A DNA stretch of 64,000 nucleotides from Streptomyces chartreusis NRRL 3882. Lineage in GTDB: Bacteria > Actinomycetota > Actinomycetes > Streptomycetales > Streptomycetaceae. Under the pieces are notes generated by a model. It saw only the letters and a list, made by a program, of their open reading frames with translations. It had not been told where the DNA came from and did not search any database. Positions 17,300 through 25,297 of the stretch are shown one piece after another. Both the position numbers and the translations under genes were made by a program. The stretch is taken from positions 8,031,001 through 8,095,000 of the forward strand of contig NZ_LT963352.1 of the NCBI RefSeq assembly GCF_900236475.1, given 5' to 3'. Within the stretch, counting starts at the first letter, position 1. Each line of letters begins with the position of its first letter.

Positions 17300-17322
17300 A
17301 GTCTGCACCACGGCACTGACAA
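17300..17322 (-). promoter_or_regulatory. PafBC-type promoter motif upstream of HEAT-repeat gene
   Basis: The minus strand reads TTGTCAGTG, then CCGTGGTG as spacer, then CAGACT. This matches the TGTCRGTG-N8-TAnnnT layout except for the first -10 base. It ends 35 bases before the GTG start at 17264. It is nearly the same as the element at 13850-13872. Confidence 0.6.
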
Positions 17323-17403
17323 TGAAGCGGAATCGGGAGATGACTGTGCGCGAACTGTGCGCCCGTTGGCCGACGGCGGCTCGGTCGCCCCGGGCAAGGG
17401 GGC

Positions 17404-19071
17404 TCAGTCGCCGCCGGGCAGCGCGCGCTCCACGATCGCGCCGAGGCCCGCGCCCTCCGGCAGCGTCCCGAACGCGTACCCCCAGTCGCCCCCGAGCCGG
17501 CTAGCGCAGAACGCGTCGGCGACCGCCGGCGGGGCGTACCGGACGAGGAGGGAGGCCTGGAGCGTCAGGGCCATCTCCTCCACGAGCCGGCGGGCCGTCG
17601 TCGGCGACGCCTCGGACAGCCGGTTCCCGAGCCGCGTCACGGCCGCGTCCAGCCGGGCGTCCGCCCCTCGGGCGAGAGCGAACTCGCTGAACAGGGCCTC
17701 GGACGTGCCCGGTTCACGGCTCAGCGCCCGCAGCACGTCGAGGGCGTTGACGTTCCCCGAGCCCTCCCAGATCGACAGCAGGGGAGCCTCGCGGTAGTGC
17801 CGGGGCATGCCCGAGTCCTCGACGTAGCCGTTGCCGCCGAGGCACTCCAGGGCCTCGGCGGTGAAGGCCGGGCCCCGCTTGGTCACCCAGTACTTGCCCA
17901 CGGCCGTGGCGATCCGGCGGAACGCGGTCTCCTGGGCGTCCCCGCGGATCGCCCGGTCGGCCGCCCCGGCCAGCCGCAGGGTGAGCGTCGTGGCGGCCTC
18001 GGACTCCAGCGCGAGATCGGCCAGAACGTTGCGCATCAGCGGCTGGTCCACCAGCCGTGCGCCGAACGCGCTGCGGTGCCGCGCGTGGTGCCCTGCCTCG
18101 ACGAGGGACTTGCGCATCAGCGCGGCCGACATCATCACGCAGTCCAGTCGCGTGCAGTTGACCATCTCGATGATGGTCTTGACGCCCTGGCCCTCGGGAC
18201 CGACGAGCCAGGCGACGGTCCCGTCGAACTCGGGCTCCGAGGAGGCGTTGGACCGGTTTCCCAGCTTGTCCTTCAGCCGCTGGATGCGGAACGTGTTGCG
18301 GGTGCCGTCGGGCAGCACGCGCGGCACCAGGAAGCAGGACAGCCCGCCCGGGCCCTGCGCGAGGACCAGGAAGACGTCGCACATCGGCGCCGAGGTGAAC
18401 CACTTGTGCCCGCGCAGGGTGTACACCCCGGGTTCGGACGTGGGCGTGGCCGTCGTGGTGTTCGTCCGGACGTCGGAGCCGCCCTGCTTCTCGGTCATCC
18501 CCATGCCCGCCAGCAGCCCGCGCTTCTGAGTGGGCACCCGGAGCCCGGGCTCGTACTCCCGGCTCGTCAGCAGCGGCTCGTAGACCTTCGCCAGCTCCGG
18601 CTGCCTGCGCAGCGCGGGGACGGCCGCGTACGTCATCGACGTCGGGCAGCCGTGCCCCGCCTCCGTGTGCCCCCACACCAGTCCGCCCGCGGTCCGGGCG
18701 ACATGGGCGCCCGGCCGGTCGTCCGCCCAGGGGGACGCGGCCAGTCCTTCGGCGACCGCGGTGCGCATCAGGTGGTGCCAGCTCGGGTGGAACTCGACCT
18801 CGTCGACGCGGTGGCCGTACCGGTCGTGCGTCCGCAGCTCCGGCTCGTGGCGATTGGCCAGATCGGCCCATTCCTGCGCCTGGACACTGCCGGCCTTCCT
18901 GCCGAGCCGCCGCAGGTCCTCCTCGGCCCACCCGGCACCCTCCCGCCGCAACGCTTCCAGCAGGGCAGGGTCCTCGGAGGCGTCGTACGGGGTGAGCGGC
19001 GGGGCCTGGTTGGTGACCTCGTGCGTGGCGGGTCCGCCGTACGCCTGCTGTGCGTCGAGTGTCGAGACCAT
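17404..19071 (-). CDS. AidB-type acyl-CoA dehydrogenase
   Basis: Seen: 555 residues from ATG 19071. FAD-type acyl-CoA dehydrogenase motifs: GMGMTEKQGGSDVRTN (residues about 190-205), LRGHKWFTSAPMCDVFLVLA, KDKLGNRSNASSEPEFDG, and at the C-terminus LECLGGNGYVEDSGMPRHYREAPLLSIWEGSGNV (given in part). The last block is the family signature around the flavin/active-site edge. The length and the extra C-terminal helices fit the AidB subfamily, larger than usual 380-residue enzymes. Known: AidB binds DNA and flavin and belongs to the alkylation response in E. coli. Inferred: either an acyl-CoA oxidising enzyme or an alkylation-defence protein. The divergent PaaX gene at 19147 probably controls it. 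No ribosome binding site is visible, so the message may be leaderless. Confidence 0.9.
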   Translation of the reverse strand: MVSTLDAQQAYGGPATHEVTNQAPPLTPYDASEDPALLEALRREGAGWAEEDLRRLGRKAGSVQAQEWADLANRHEPELRTHDRYGHRVDEVEFHPSWHHLMRTAVAEGLAASPWADDRPGAHVARTAGGLVWGHTEAGHGCPTSMTYAAVPALRRQPELAKVYEPLLTSREYEPGLRVPTQKRGLLAGMGMTEKQGGSDVRTNTTTATPTSEPGVYTLRGHKWFTSAPMCDVFLVLAQGPGGLSCFLVPRVLPDGTRNTFRIQRLKDKLGNRSNASSEPEFDGTVAWLVGPEGQGVKTIIEMVNCTRLDCVMMSAALMRKSLVEAGHHARHRSAFGARLVDQPLMRNVLADLALESEAATTLTLRLAGAADRAIRGDAQETAFRRIATAVGKYWVTKRGPAFTAEALECLGGNGYVEDSGMPRHYREAPLLSIWEGSGNVNALDVLRALSREPGTSEALFSEFALARGADARLDAAVTRLGNRLSEASPTTARRLVEEMALTLQASLLVRYAPPAVADAFCASRLGGDWGYAFGTLPEGAGLGAIVERALPGGD

Positions 19072-19146
19072 GCGTCGAGTGTTGCACTATCTCTACGGCC
19101 GCAGCAATCCTGCAACGCGGAATTCCGCGGCGTACAGTACGTGACC

Positions 19147-19905
19147 ATGCCGATGAACGTCCCGGCGCGGCCCGGCGCGCTCGATCTGCGGCCGCTGTCC
19201 GCGCGGTCGGTGGTGCTGAGCCTGCTGCTCGGCACGCATCCGCCCGAACTGCCGGTCAGGCAGCTCGTGCGGCTCGTGGAGGGGTTCGACGTCGGCGGCT
19301 CCACGCTGCGGGCGGCGCTCAGCCGGATGGTGGCCGCCGGTGATCTGCGGCGCACGGACACCGGCTACCGCCTCAGCGACCGGCTGCTGGAGCGCCAGCG
19401 CCGCCAGGACGACGCCGTGCACCCGCGCACGCGCCCGTGGGACGGCGAATGGGAGATGGTCGTGGTCACCGCGACGGGACGCGGCCCCGGCGAACGCGCC
19501 GACCTGCGCGCCCGGCTGACCGCCCTCCGGCTCGCCGAACTCCGCGAGGGCGTCTGGCTCCGCCCCGCCAACCTGGCCCGCACCCTCCCCGGCGACCTGG
19601 ACCGGGTGGCCCAGCGCTACACGGCCCGCCCGGGCCGGCCGGCCCGCGAGCTGGCCCGGAGCCTGTGGCCGCTGGACGCCTGGTCCGCCACGGCCCGCGC
19701 GCTGCTCGCCCACATCGCCGGGGTGCCCCGCCCGGCCGACCGCCTGACCGCCTTCGCCGCCGTCGTGCGGCACCTGCTGGCCGACCCGGTCCTGCCGCCC
19801 GGACTGCTGCCCGCCGACTGGCCGGGAGCCGGGCTGCGCGCCGCCTACGCCGACTACCAGCGGGAGCTGATCGGAGAGGTACGCGCGCGCGTGCGGGGCG
19901 CATGA
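19147..19905 (+). CDS. PaaX-family transcriptional regulator
   Basis: Seen: 252 residues from ATG 19147; in-frame GTG 19141 and ATG 19153 are other choices and none has a clear ribosome binding site. The N-terminal wHTH is ARSVVLSLLLGTHPPELPV ... GGSTLRAALSRMVAAGDL. A central part (RPWDGEWEMVVVTA) and a C-terminal helical part follow the PaaX layout. Known: PaaX represses phenylacetate catabolism genes and is released by phenylacetyl-CoA. Inferred: it senses an acyl-CoA and controls the divergent acyl-CoA dehydrogenase. No phenylacetate pathway genes are in the window. Confidence 0.88.
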   Translation: MPMNVPARPGALDLRPLSARSVVLSLLLGTHPPELPVRQLVRLVEGFDVGGSTLRAALSRMVAAGDLRRTDTGYRLSDRLLERQRRQDDAVHPRTRPWDGEWEMVVVTATGRGPGERADLRARLTALRLAELREGVWLRPANLARTLPGDLDRVAQRYTARPGRPARELARSLWPLDAWSATARALLAHIAGVPRPADRLTAFAAVVRHLLADPVLPPGLLPADWPGAGLRAAYADYQRELIGEVRARVRGA

Positions 19906-19910
19906 CGCGA

Positions 19911-19951
19911 GCGGCCGTGCGCAGCGCCCGCCGGGCGCTGCGCACGGCCGC
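19911..19951. terminator. Strong bidirectional terminator hairpin
   Basis: A perfect 19-bp stem (GCGGCCGTGCGCAGCGCCC and its complement) closes on a 3-base loop GCC. It lies just after the PaaX stop and 25 bases beyond the stop of the facing PL3 gene. Confidence 0.9.
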
Positions 19952-19976
19952 CTTCACCGTGGGGGGGCCTGAGGGA

Positions 19977-20765
19977 CTACCTGTAGGTGATGTCCGAGGT
20001 GGAGTAGAGGCAGTTCTTGCTGTCGGGTCCCGACCCGACGGCGGTGTTGTTGTTGTACTTCTGGCAGGGGACGACCTTGCGGCCGGAGTCGTTGCGGATC
20101 GTGATGCCCCGCAGCGTCGCCACGTCGTTGCGGTTGACGTTGATGCCGACGAGCCGGGCGGTGGTGCCCGTGCCGGTCACGTCGATGGTGTTGAGGTTGA
20201 CCTTGCGGGTGTACTGCGTGGAGCAGTCGCCGCAGGAGCGGTAGAGCGTCTTGAACTCCTGCACAGCGAAGTTGGAGATGTTCAGGGTGCCGCCGCCGTT
20301 GTGCTGGAAGACCTTGTCCGCCGCCTTCTTGGCGCCGCCGCCGATCACGTGGTACGTGGCCCCGGTACCGCCGCGGAAGGTGGCGGCGTCCTCGCCGACG
20401 TCCTCCCACCAGACGTTCTGGAGCGTGCAGCTGCCCTCGCAGTGAATGCCGTCGGCGGCGGGGGCGCCGAGGATGACGTTCTTCAGCACCGCGCCGTCCG
20501 CGAGCTTGAAGATCGGGTCCTGGCCCTCCTCCTGGCCGTCACCGGCCAGGTCTCCGGTGCCGTAGAACCGCTTCATCCCGTAGTCCTTGGTGCCGGACAC
20601 GGAGATGGTGGAGGAGGTCCCCTGGCTGCCGTTGGGGGTCGGCCAGGTGGCGGCGCTGGCGGTCGGCGCCTGTGTAGTCATGATCATGCCAACCGACAGG
20701 CCGAGGGTGGCCAGCGCGCCGGTCAGCGCGCGCCTGCGGGTGCGCGGACGTGTCGCAGAAGTCAT
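19977..20765 (-). CDS. Secreted pectate lyase, PL3 family
   Basis: Seen: 262 residues from ATG 20765. The signal peptide has a basic start (RPRTRRRALTG), a hydrophobic core and an ASAATWP cleavage region near residue 39. The mature part follows the PL3 parallel beta-helix: DPIFKLADGAVLKNVILGAP, ADGIHCEGSCTLQNVWWEDV, GEDAATFRGG, KVFQHNGGGTLNI, and a Cys-rich section (RSCGDCSTQY). Known: PL3 enzymes cleave polygalacturonate by beta-elimination with calcium. Inferred: an extracellular pectinase working with the PL1 enzyme 54 bases upstream; the two may be one transcript. Confidence 0.93.
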   Translation of the reverse strand: MTSATRPRTRRRALTGALATLGLSVGMIMTTQAPTASAATWPTPNGSQGTSSTISVSGTKDYGMKRFYGTGDLAGDGQEEGQDPIFKLADGAVLKNVILGAPAADGIHCEGSCTLQNVWWEDVGEDAATFRGGTGATYHVIGGGAKKAADKVFQHNGGGTLNISNFAVQEFKTLYRSCGDCSTQYTRKVNLNTIDVTGTGTTARLVGINVNRNDVATLRGITIRNDSGRKVVPCQKYNNNTAVGSGPDSKNCLYSTSDITYR

Positions 20766-20819
20766 GTCCCGATTCCTTCTGTCGTCTGAGCGAATGGGGG
20801 TTGCCGAGCGGATGGGGTG

Positions 20820-21800
20820 TCAGAGCTTTCCGGCGCCCGCACCCGACGTCACCGAGGCGACGACGGACGAGGCCGGCTCCGCCGTGTAGGCGTACGGCGG
20901 GCTGGTGAAGCTGCCGACCCGCGAGATCTCGGTGGCGGCTCCTCCGAGATCGTTGCCGCGCAGGTTGGCGTATCCGTCGACGTCGCTGCTGCGGTTCGTG
21001 GTGACCGCGACCTTCGTCGAGCGGAAGACGTTGTTCTCGACCAGCATCTGGGCGCCCATGCGCGAGTGGCAGGCGGTGTCGGCGCCTTCGACGTAGTTGT
21101 TGTAGAAGTGCCCGGTGCCGAAGCGCAGGCTGGGGATGCGCGAGTACACGTCGGCGAAGTGGTTGTGGTGGTACGTCACCTTCAGCCGGCCGGTGTCCTG
21201 GCTCGCGTTGTTGTCGCTGTGGCCGACGAGCGAGCCCTTGAAGTGGTTCTTGAAGGTGTTCCAGGACACCGTGACGTCGTCCGCGCCGTGGTTGACGTCC
21301 AGCAGGCCGTCGTAGTGGTCCTTGTCGTGATCGCGGTCGGCCGAGAAGGAGTTGTGGTCGATCCAGACCTTGCTGGACGCCTCGACGGTGATGCCGTCGG
21401 CGGGCGCCACCGGCTTGCTGATGTTGAGGTTGCGGATGACGACGTTCGAGACCTTCTTCAGCCGGAGCCCGCCACCGGTGAACCCGGACGCCGAACCCAC
21501 GCCCAGGACGGTCGTGTTGGACCCGACGTCGACCTGACCGCTGAGCGAGATCAGGCCGTTGACCCGGACGACCTTGGCCGAGTTGCCGGTCACGGCCGAC
21601 TTGAAGGCGCTCAGCGTGGAGACGGTGACCGCGGAAGCGCTGCCGCCGCCGGTCGTCCCCGCGCCGAACCCGACCGGCGAGGTGTCGGCGGCCCCGGCCG
21701 GCTGGGGAACGGCCAGGACCGTCACGGTCGCCAGTGCGGATGCGGCGGCGAGCGCCAGGGTGGATCTGCGGACACGTGTACGTGGGGGATGAGTACGCAT
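20820..21800 (-). CDS. Secreted pectate lyase, PL1 family
   Basis: Seen: 326 residues from ATG 21800, with GAAGGGA about 12 bases upstream; ATG 21830 in frame is an alternative. The signal peptide has RTRVRRSTLALAAASALATV and AGAAD cleavage near residue 38. The PL1 beta-helix is clear: VVIRNLNISKP, ADGITVEASSKVWIDHNSF, DHYDGLLDVNHGADDVTVSWN (calcium-binding Asp region) and SRIPSLRFG, which holds the catalytic Arg. Known: PL1 cleaves polygalacturonic acid with calcium outside the cell. The upstream region holds three LacI-type operator boxes, shared with the divergent CE1 esterase. The short spacing to PL3 suggests co-transcription. Confidence 0.93.
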   Translation of the reverse strand: MRTHPPRTRVRRSTLALAAASALATVTVLAVPQPAGAADTSPVGFGAGTTGGGSASAVTVSTLSAFKSAVTGNSAKVVRVNGLISLSGQVDVGSNTTVLGVGSASGFTGGGLRLKKVSNVVIRNLNISKPVAPADGITVEASSKVWIDHNSFSADRDHDKDHYDGLLDVNHGADDVTVSWNTFKNHFKGSLVGHSDNNASQDTGRLKVTYHHNHFADVYSRIPSLRFGTGHFYNNYVEGADTACHSRMGAQMLVENNVFRSTKVAVTTNRSSDVDGYANLRGNDLGGAATEISRVGSFTSPPYAYTAEPASSVVASVTSGAGAGKL

Positions 21801-22375
21801 GTGGGGTGCGTCCCTTCGTGGTGCCTTCATGGTGCCAGGTCGGTCATGTACATGAATGACGTTCGCCATGTTGCTCACCGTGCGCGCTGTGTGCGGCCGG
21901 TCCGGAGGTCCTGCCATGCCTCGGGGGTGCACTTCCCCTGGCCCGGCGGGGTCCGGCGGGCGCCCTGGCGGAGGCGCTTCCGGGTCACACTGCTGAACGG
22001 AACGTAGGGGGCAAGCGCTTTCTAGTCAACGCCTCGCGCAGAACACATTCGGCCGGACCTGGTCGGAGCGACGGCGCTGCGGGGAAGAAGCGTGGGAGCG
22101 CTTCCATGAGAGCCATGCCCATGTCACCATGCCGATCGGACGCTTCCCTTCACGAGAGGGCGGGTCGATGGGGACTCCGCGCATGCGTACGTTCGTCAAC
22201 GCGCTCGTGTTCATGCTCCGGGCCGCCGGTCCTCTCCAGGGGATGGGCCCCGCCGCGAGCGGCGAGTACCGCCGGCTGCCCTGGCGGCCGGCCCTGCTGA
22301 CCCGGACGAACTCCACCTGCTGAACCGCCGCACGACGTCCTGCGAGCCGCACCCGACAACCGAAGGGACCCGGAC
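21801..22375. other. Divergent control region between PL1 and CE1 genes
   Basis: A 575-base region with no confident gene. It contains three palindromic GCGC boxes (21969-22106). One short open frame, ATG 22168 to 22323 (51 codons, GAGGGCGGGTCG upstream, ending in Cys), has no recognisable family and is probably chance, although its ribosome-binding spacing is acceptable. Several ATG/ACATG strings around 21840-21860 could extend the pectate lyase N-terminus, but no signal-like sequence results. Confidence 0.6.
21969..22106. promoter_or_regulatory. Cluster of three LacI-family-type operators (CebR-like boxes)
   Basis: Three near-palindromes centred on GCGC occur: CGGAGGCGCTTCCG (21969-21982), GCAAGCGCTTTC (22011-22022, core AAGCGCTT) and TGGGAGCGCTTCCA (22093-22106). 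The last differs at one base from TGGGAGCGCTCCCA, the box bound by the cello-oligosaccharide repressor CebR in streptomycetes. Their place between the divergent pectate lyase and esterase/CBM2 genes fits repression released by plant oligosaccharides. Whether CebR or another LacI protein binds is unknown. Confidence 0.55.
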
Positions 22376-23716
22376 GTGCCTGCCACCCCCCAGCCCATGA
22401 CGAGGAGACCGCTGCGGTCGATGCTCCTCGCGCTCCTCGCCGCGCTGCTGCCGCTGCTCGCGGCCACCGCGCTCACCGCGCCGACGGCCGCCGCCCGCGA
22501 ACCCGCCCCCGAATCGTCCCGTGAGAAGGCCGTACCCACCGCGACCCTCACCGAGGTCACCAACTTCGGTACGAACCCCAGCAACCTGCGGATGTACCTG
22601 TACGTGCCGGAGAGCGTCACGTCGAACCCGGCGGTCGTCGTCGCCGTGCACTGGTGCACCGGCTCGGGCCCGGACATGTACAACGGCACCGAGTACGACA
22701 CCCTGGCCGACCGGTACGGGTTCATCGTGCTCTACCCGTCCGTGACGCGCAGCAGCAAGTGCTTCGACGTCTCCTCGCCCCAGGCACTGCGCCGCGGCGG
22801 CGGCAGCGACCCGGTCGGCATCAAGTCGATGATCGACTGGGTGACCCGCACCTACGACGCCGACACCCGCCGGGTGTTCGCCACGGGCATCTCCTCCGGC
22901 GCGATGATGACGAACGTCCTGCTCGGCGACTACCCCGACGTGTTCGCGGCGGGCGCCGCCTTCTCCGGGGTGCCGTTCGCCTGCTTCGCCACCACCGACG
23001 GCTCCGAGTGGAACAGCAACTGCTCGGGCGGCACCGTCACCCACACCCCGAAGGAGTGGGGCGACCTGGTCCGGGGCGCGTACCCCGGCTACAGCGGGCC
23101 CCGTCCGCGGATGCAGATCTGGCACGGCACCGAGGACGACGTGCTGCGCTACCCCAACTTCGGGGAGCAGATCAAACAGTGGACGAACGTACAGGGCGTG
23201 AGCCAGACTCCGGCCGTCACCGACACGCCCCAGTCCGGCTGGACCCGCACGCGCTACGGCGGCACCGGTGACCAGGCCCCCGTGGAGGCCGTCAGCCTCC
23301 AGGGCATCGGCCACAACGTGTACGCCCAGGGCATGGCATCCCGCGTGCTCACCTTCTTCGGCCTCGACAAGTCGGGCCCGGCTCCCCAGCCCCAGCCCGG
23401 CGCCTGCAAGGTGACGACCGCGGTGAACGCCTGGAACACCGGCCTGACCGCCTCCGTGACCATCACCAACACCGGTACGACGACGGTCAACGGCTGGAAA
23501 CTCGGCTTCACGCTCCCGGCGGGGCAGACGGTCACGGGCGGCTGGGGCGCCACGTACACGCCCTCGTCCGGGTCGGTGACCGCGGCCAACGTGTCCTACA
23601 ACGGCACCATCGCGCCGGGCACGAGCGTGACCATCGGCTATCAGGCCGGTCACGGCGGCAACAGCGCCGCTCCGGCCGCGTTCACCCTCAACGGGACGGC
23701 GTGCGCGACCGGTTGA
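22376..23716 (+). CDS. Secreted CE1/PHB-depolymerase-type esterase with C-terminal CBM2
   Basis: Seen: 446 residues from GTG 22376 with AAGGGA upstream. The signal peptide spans about residues 1-40 (AAAR end). The esterase domain (about 60-330) has the GxSxG motif GISSG with nucleophile Ser173, an Asp at 254/255 (HGTEDD) and His313 (GIGHNVY). After a Pro/Gln linker (PAPQPQPG) a family-2 carbohydrate-binding module (344-443) has end cysteines and surface tryptophans W353, W374 and W390. Known: such enzymes are acetyl xylan or feruloyl esterases that bind cellulose or xylan. Inferred: removes acyl groups from hemicellulose. Divergent from the pectate lyases and probably co-regulated. Confidence 0.9.
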   Translation: MPATPQPMTRRPLRSMLLALLAALLPLLAATALTAPTAAAREPAPESSREKAVPTATLTEVTNFGTNPSNLRMYLYVPESVTSNPAVVVAVHWCTGSGPDMYNGTEYDTLADRYGFIVLYPSVTRSSKCFDVSSPQALRRGGGSDPVGIKSMIDWVTRTYDADTRRVFATGISSGAMMTNVLLGDYPDVFAAGAAFSGVPFACFATTDGSEWNSNCSGGTVTHTPKEWGDLVRGAYPGYSGPRPRMQIWHGTEDDVLRYPNFGEQIKQWTNVQGVSQTPAVTDTPQSGWTRTRYGGTGDQAPVEAVSLQGIGHNVYAQGMASRVLTFFGLDKSGPAPQPQPGACKVTTAVNAWNTGLTASVTITNTGTTTVNGWKLGFTLPAGQTVTGGWGATYTPSSGSVTAANVSYNGTIAPGTSVTIGYQAGHGGNSAAPAAFTLNGTACATG

Positions 23717-23750
23717 CGCGGGCGCTATGCCTCGAAGTGCGGGTGCCGGC

Positions 23751-24842
23751 TCAGACCGACCGGTGGTACTGGTCCGGCACCCGCACCTCACCGCCGAGCT
23801 CCCGCGCCGCCTGCCGGGCCCACGACGGGTTGCGCAGCAGTTCGCGGCCGAGCAGGACCGCGTCGGCCTCACCGTTGGCGAGGATCTTCTCGGCCTGCTC
23901 GACATCGGTGATCAGCCCCACCGCGGCGACCGGCAGCGTCGTCTCCTGCTTCACCCGGGCGGCGAAGGGCACCTGGTAGCCGGGGCCGGTGGGGATGCGG
24001 ACGCCGGAGGCGTTGCCGCCGGTGGAGACGTCCAGCAGGTCGACGCCGTGAGCCCGCAGGTCGGCGGCGAAACGGACGGTGTCGTCCGCGGTCCAGCCGC
24101 CCTCGTCGAGCCATTCGGTCGCCGAGACACGGAAGAACAGCGGCTTGTCCTGCGGCCACACCTCCCGTACGGCGTCGACGACTTCCAGTGCGAAGCGGGT
24201 GCGGTTCTCGTACGAGCCGCCGTAGGCGTCGGTGCGGTGGTTGGAGTGCGGAGAGAGGAACTCGTTGATCAGGTAGCCGTGGGCACCGTGGATCTCCGCG
24301 ATCTCGAATCCGGCGGCGAGCGCGCGGCGGGCCGCGGCCGCGAACTGGCCGACCACGTCCTTGATCTGGTCGACGGTCAGCTCGGCCGGGACGGGGTGCC
24401 GGTCGTCGAAGGCGATCGGGCTCGGCGCGACGGACTCCCAGCCGTGGGCGTCCGGGCCGACCGGCGCGCCGCCCTTCCAGGGGCGGTCGGTCGAGGCCTT
24501 GCGGCCGGCGTGGGCCAGCTGGATCGCCGGCACCGTGCCCTGTGAGACGAGGAAGCGGGTGATGCGGCGGAACGCCTCGACCTGCGTGTCGTTCCAGATG
24601 CCGACGTCGTACGGCGAGATGCGGCCCTCCGGGGACACCGCGGTGGCCTCGACGATGATCAGGCCCGTGCCGCCGGTGGCGCGGGCGGCGTAGTGAGCGA
24701 AGTGCCAGTCGGTGGGGACGCCGGTCTCCGGGCCCTCCGGTGCGGCCGAGTACTGGCACATCGGGGGCATCCACACGCGGTTCGGGATCGTCACATCGCG
24801 CAGGGTGTAGGGCTCGAAGAGCGCGGTCACGGCGGACTCCAT
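23751..24842 (-). CDS. NADH:flavin oxidoreductase, Old Yellow Enzyme (YqjM-type)
   Basis: Seen: 363 residues from ATG 24842. A TIM barrel binding FMN. Motifs: NRVWMPPMCQYSA with the redox-sensing Cys typical of the YqjM class, AIQLAHAGRKAS, the substrate-binding pair in IHGAHGYLINEFLSPHSN, RTDAYGGSYENRTRF, and LLGRELLRNPSWA. Known: these enzymes reduce activated alkenes and quinones with NADPH and serve in electrophile defence. Divergent from the ArsR-type regulator at 24950, with two palindromes between them, so it is likely controlled by that regulator. Confidence 0.93.
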   Translation of the reverse strand: MESAVTALFEPYTLRDVTIPNRVWMPPMCQYSAAPEGPETGVPTDWHFAHYAARATGGTGLIIVEATAVSPEGRISPYDVGIWNDTQVEAFRRITRFLVSQGTVPAIQLAHAGRKASTDRPWKGGAPVGPDAHGWESVAPSPIAFDDRHPVPAELTVDQIKDVVGQFAAAARRALAAGFEIAEIHGAHGYLINEFLSPHSNHRTDAYGGSYENRTRFALEVVDAVREVWPQDKPLFFRVSATEWLDEGGWTADDTVRFAADLRAHGVDLLDVSTGGNASGVRIPTGPGYQVPFAARVKQETTLPVAAVGLITDVEQAEKILANGEADAVLLGRELLRNPSWARQAARELGGEVRVPDQYHRSV

Positions 24843-24865
24843 TCGTCACGGGGCCGATGTCGACT

Positions 24866-24917
24866 CGTACGATAGGCATCGTAGTACGGAGGATGTCAAA
24901 CTACGAGGGTTCTCGTA
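24866..24917. promoter_or_regulatory. Two ArsR-type operators between OYE and its regulator
   Basis: Site A: CGTACGAT-AGGC-ATCGTAGTACG (24866-24888). Site B: the perfect inverted repeat TACGAG-GGTT-CTCGTA (24902-24917). The two share the half-site TACGA. They lie between the divergent OYE gene and the ArsR-family gene, typical of a repressor that controls itself and its neighbour. Site B directly before ATG 24920 favours GTG 24950 as the regulator start. Confidence 0.65.
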
Positions 24918-24949
24918 CTATGGGATCCCCGAAGGAAAGTGGAGCCGCC

Positions 24950-25297
24950 GTGACCTCTCCCGCCGTCAGCAGCCGCGACCTGCCGCATCCCGTGTGTGAC
25001 GAGATTCGGCTGGAGGGGGTGCTGCATGCGCTGTCCGACCCGATGCGGTTGCGGATCGTGCGGGAGCTTGCCGGGGTCGGCGGGGAGCTGTCCTGTTCGC
25101 ACTTCGACCTGCCGGTCACGAAGTCCACGACCACGCATCACTTCCGGGTGTTGCGGGAGAGCGGGGTGATCCGGCAGGTGTACCGGGGCACGGCCAAGAT
25201 GAACGGGCTGCGGCGCGATGATCTGGATGCGCTGTTCCCGGGGCTTCTGGACGCGCTTCTCGACGCCGCGGCTCGGCAGGCCGTCCGTGGTGGCTAA
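24950..25297 (+). CDS. ArsR-family winged-helix regulator
   Basis: Seen: 115 residues from GTG 24950 with GGAG 5 bases upstream; ATG 24920 is in frame but abuts a palindromic operator. The wHTH is EGVLHALSDPMRLRIVRELAG ... LPVTKSTTTHHFRVLRESGVI (given in pieces), with conserved CSHFDLP. There is one Cys (S-C-S) at the start of the recognition helix region but no metal-binding Cys pair. Known: many ArsR proteins without metal sites respond to electrophiles or redox change. Inferred: represses the divergent Old Yellow Enzyme and itself. Its stop overlaps the stop of the convergent reductase gene by 4 bases. Confidence 0.88.
   Translation: MTSPAVSSRDLPHPVCDEIRLEGVLHALSDPMRLRIVRELAGVGGELSCSHFDLPVTKSTTTHHFRVLRESGVIRQVYRGTAKMNGLRRDDLDALFPGLLDALLDAAARQAVRGG

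Noticed and set aside
22168..22323. 51-codon open frame in the PL1-CE1 interval
   Set aside because: No family match and it lies just after operator boxes; kept only as a weak possibility in the intergenic entry.
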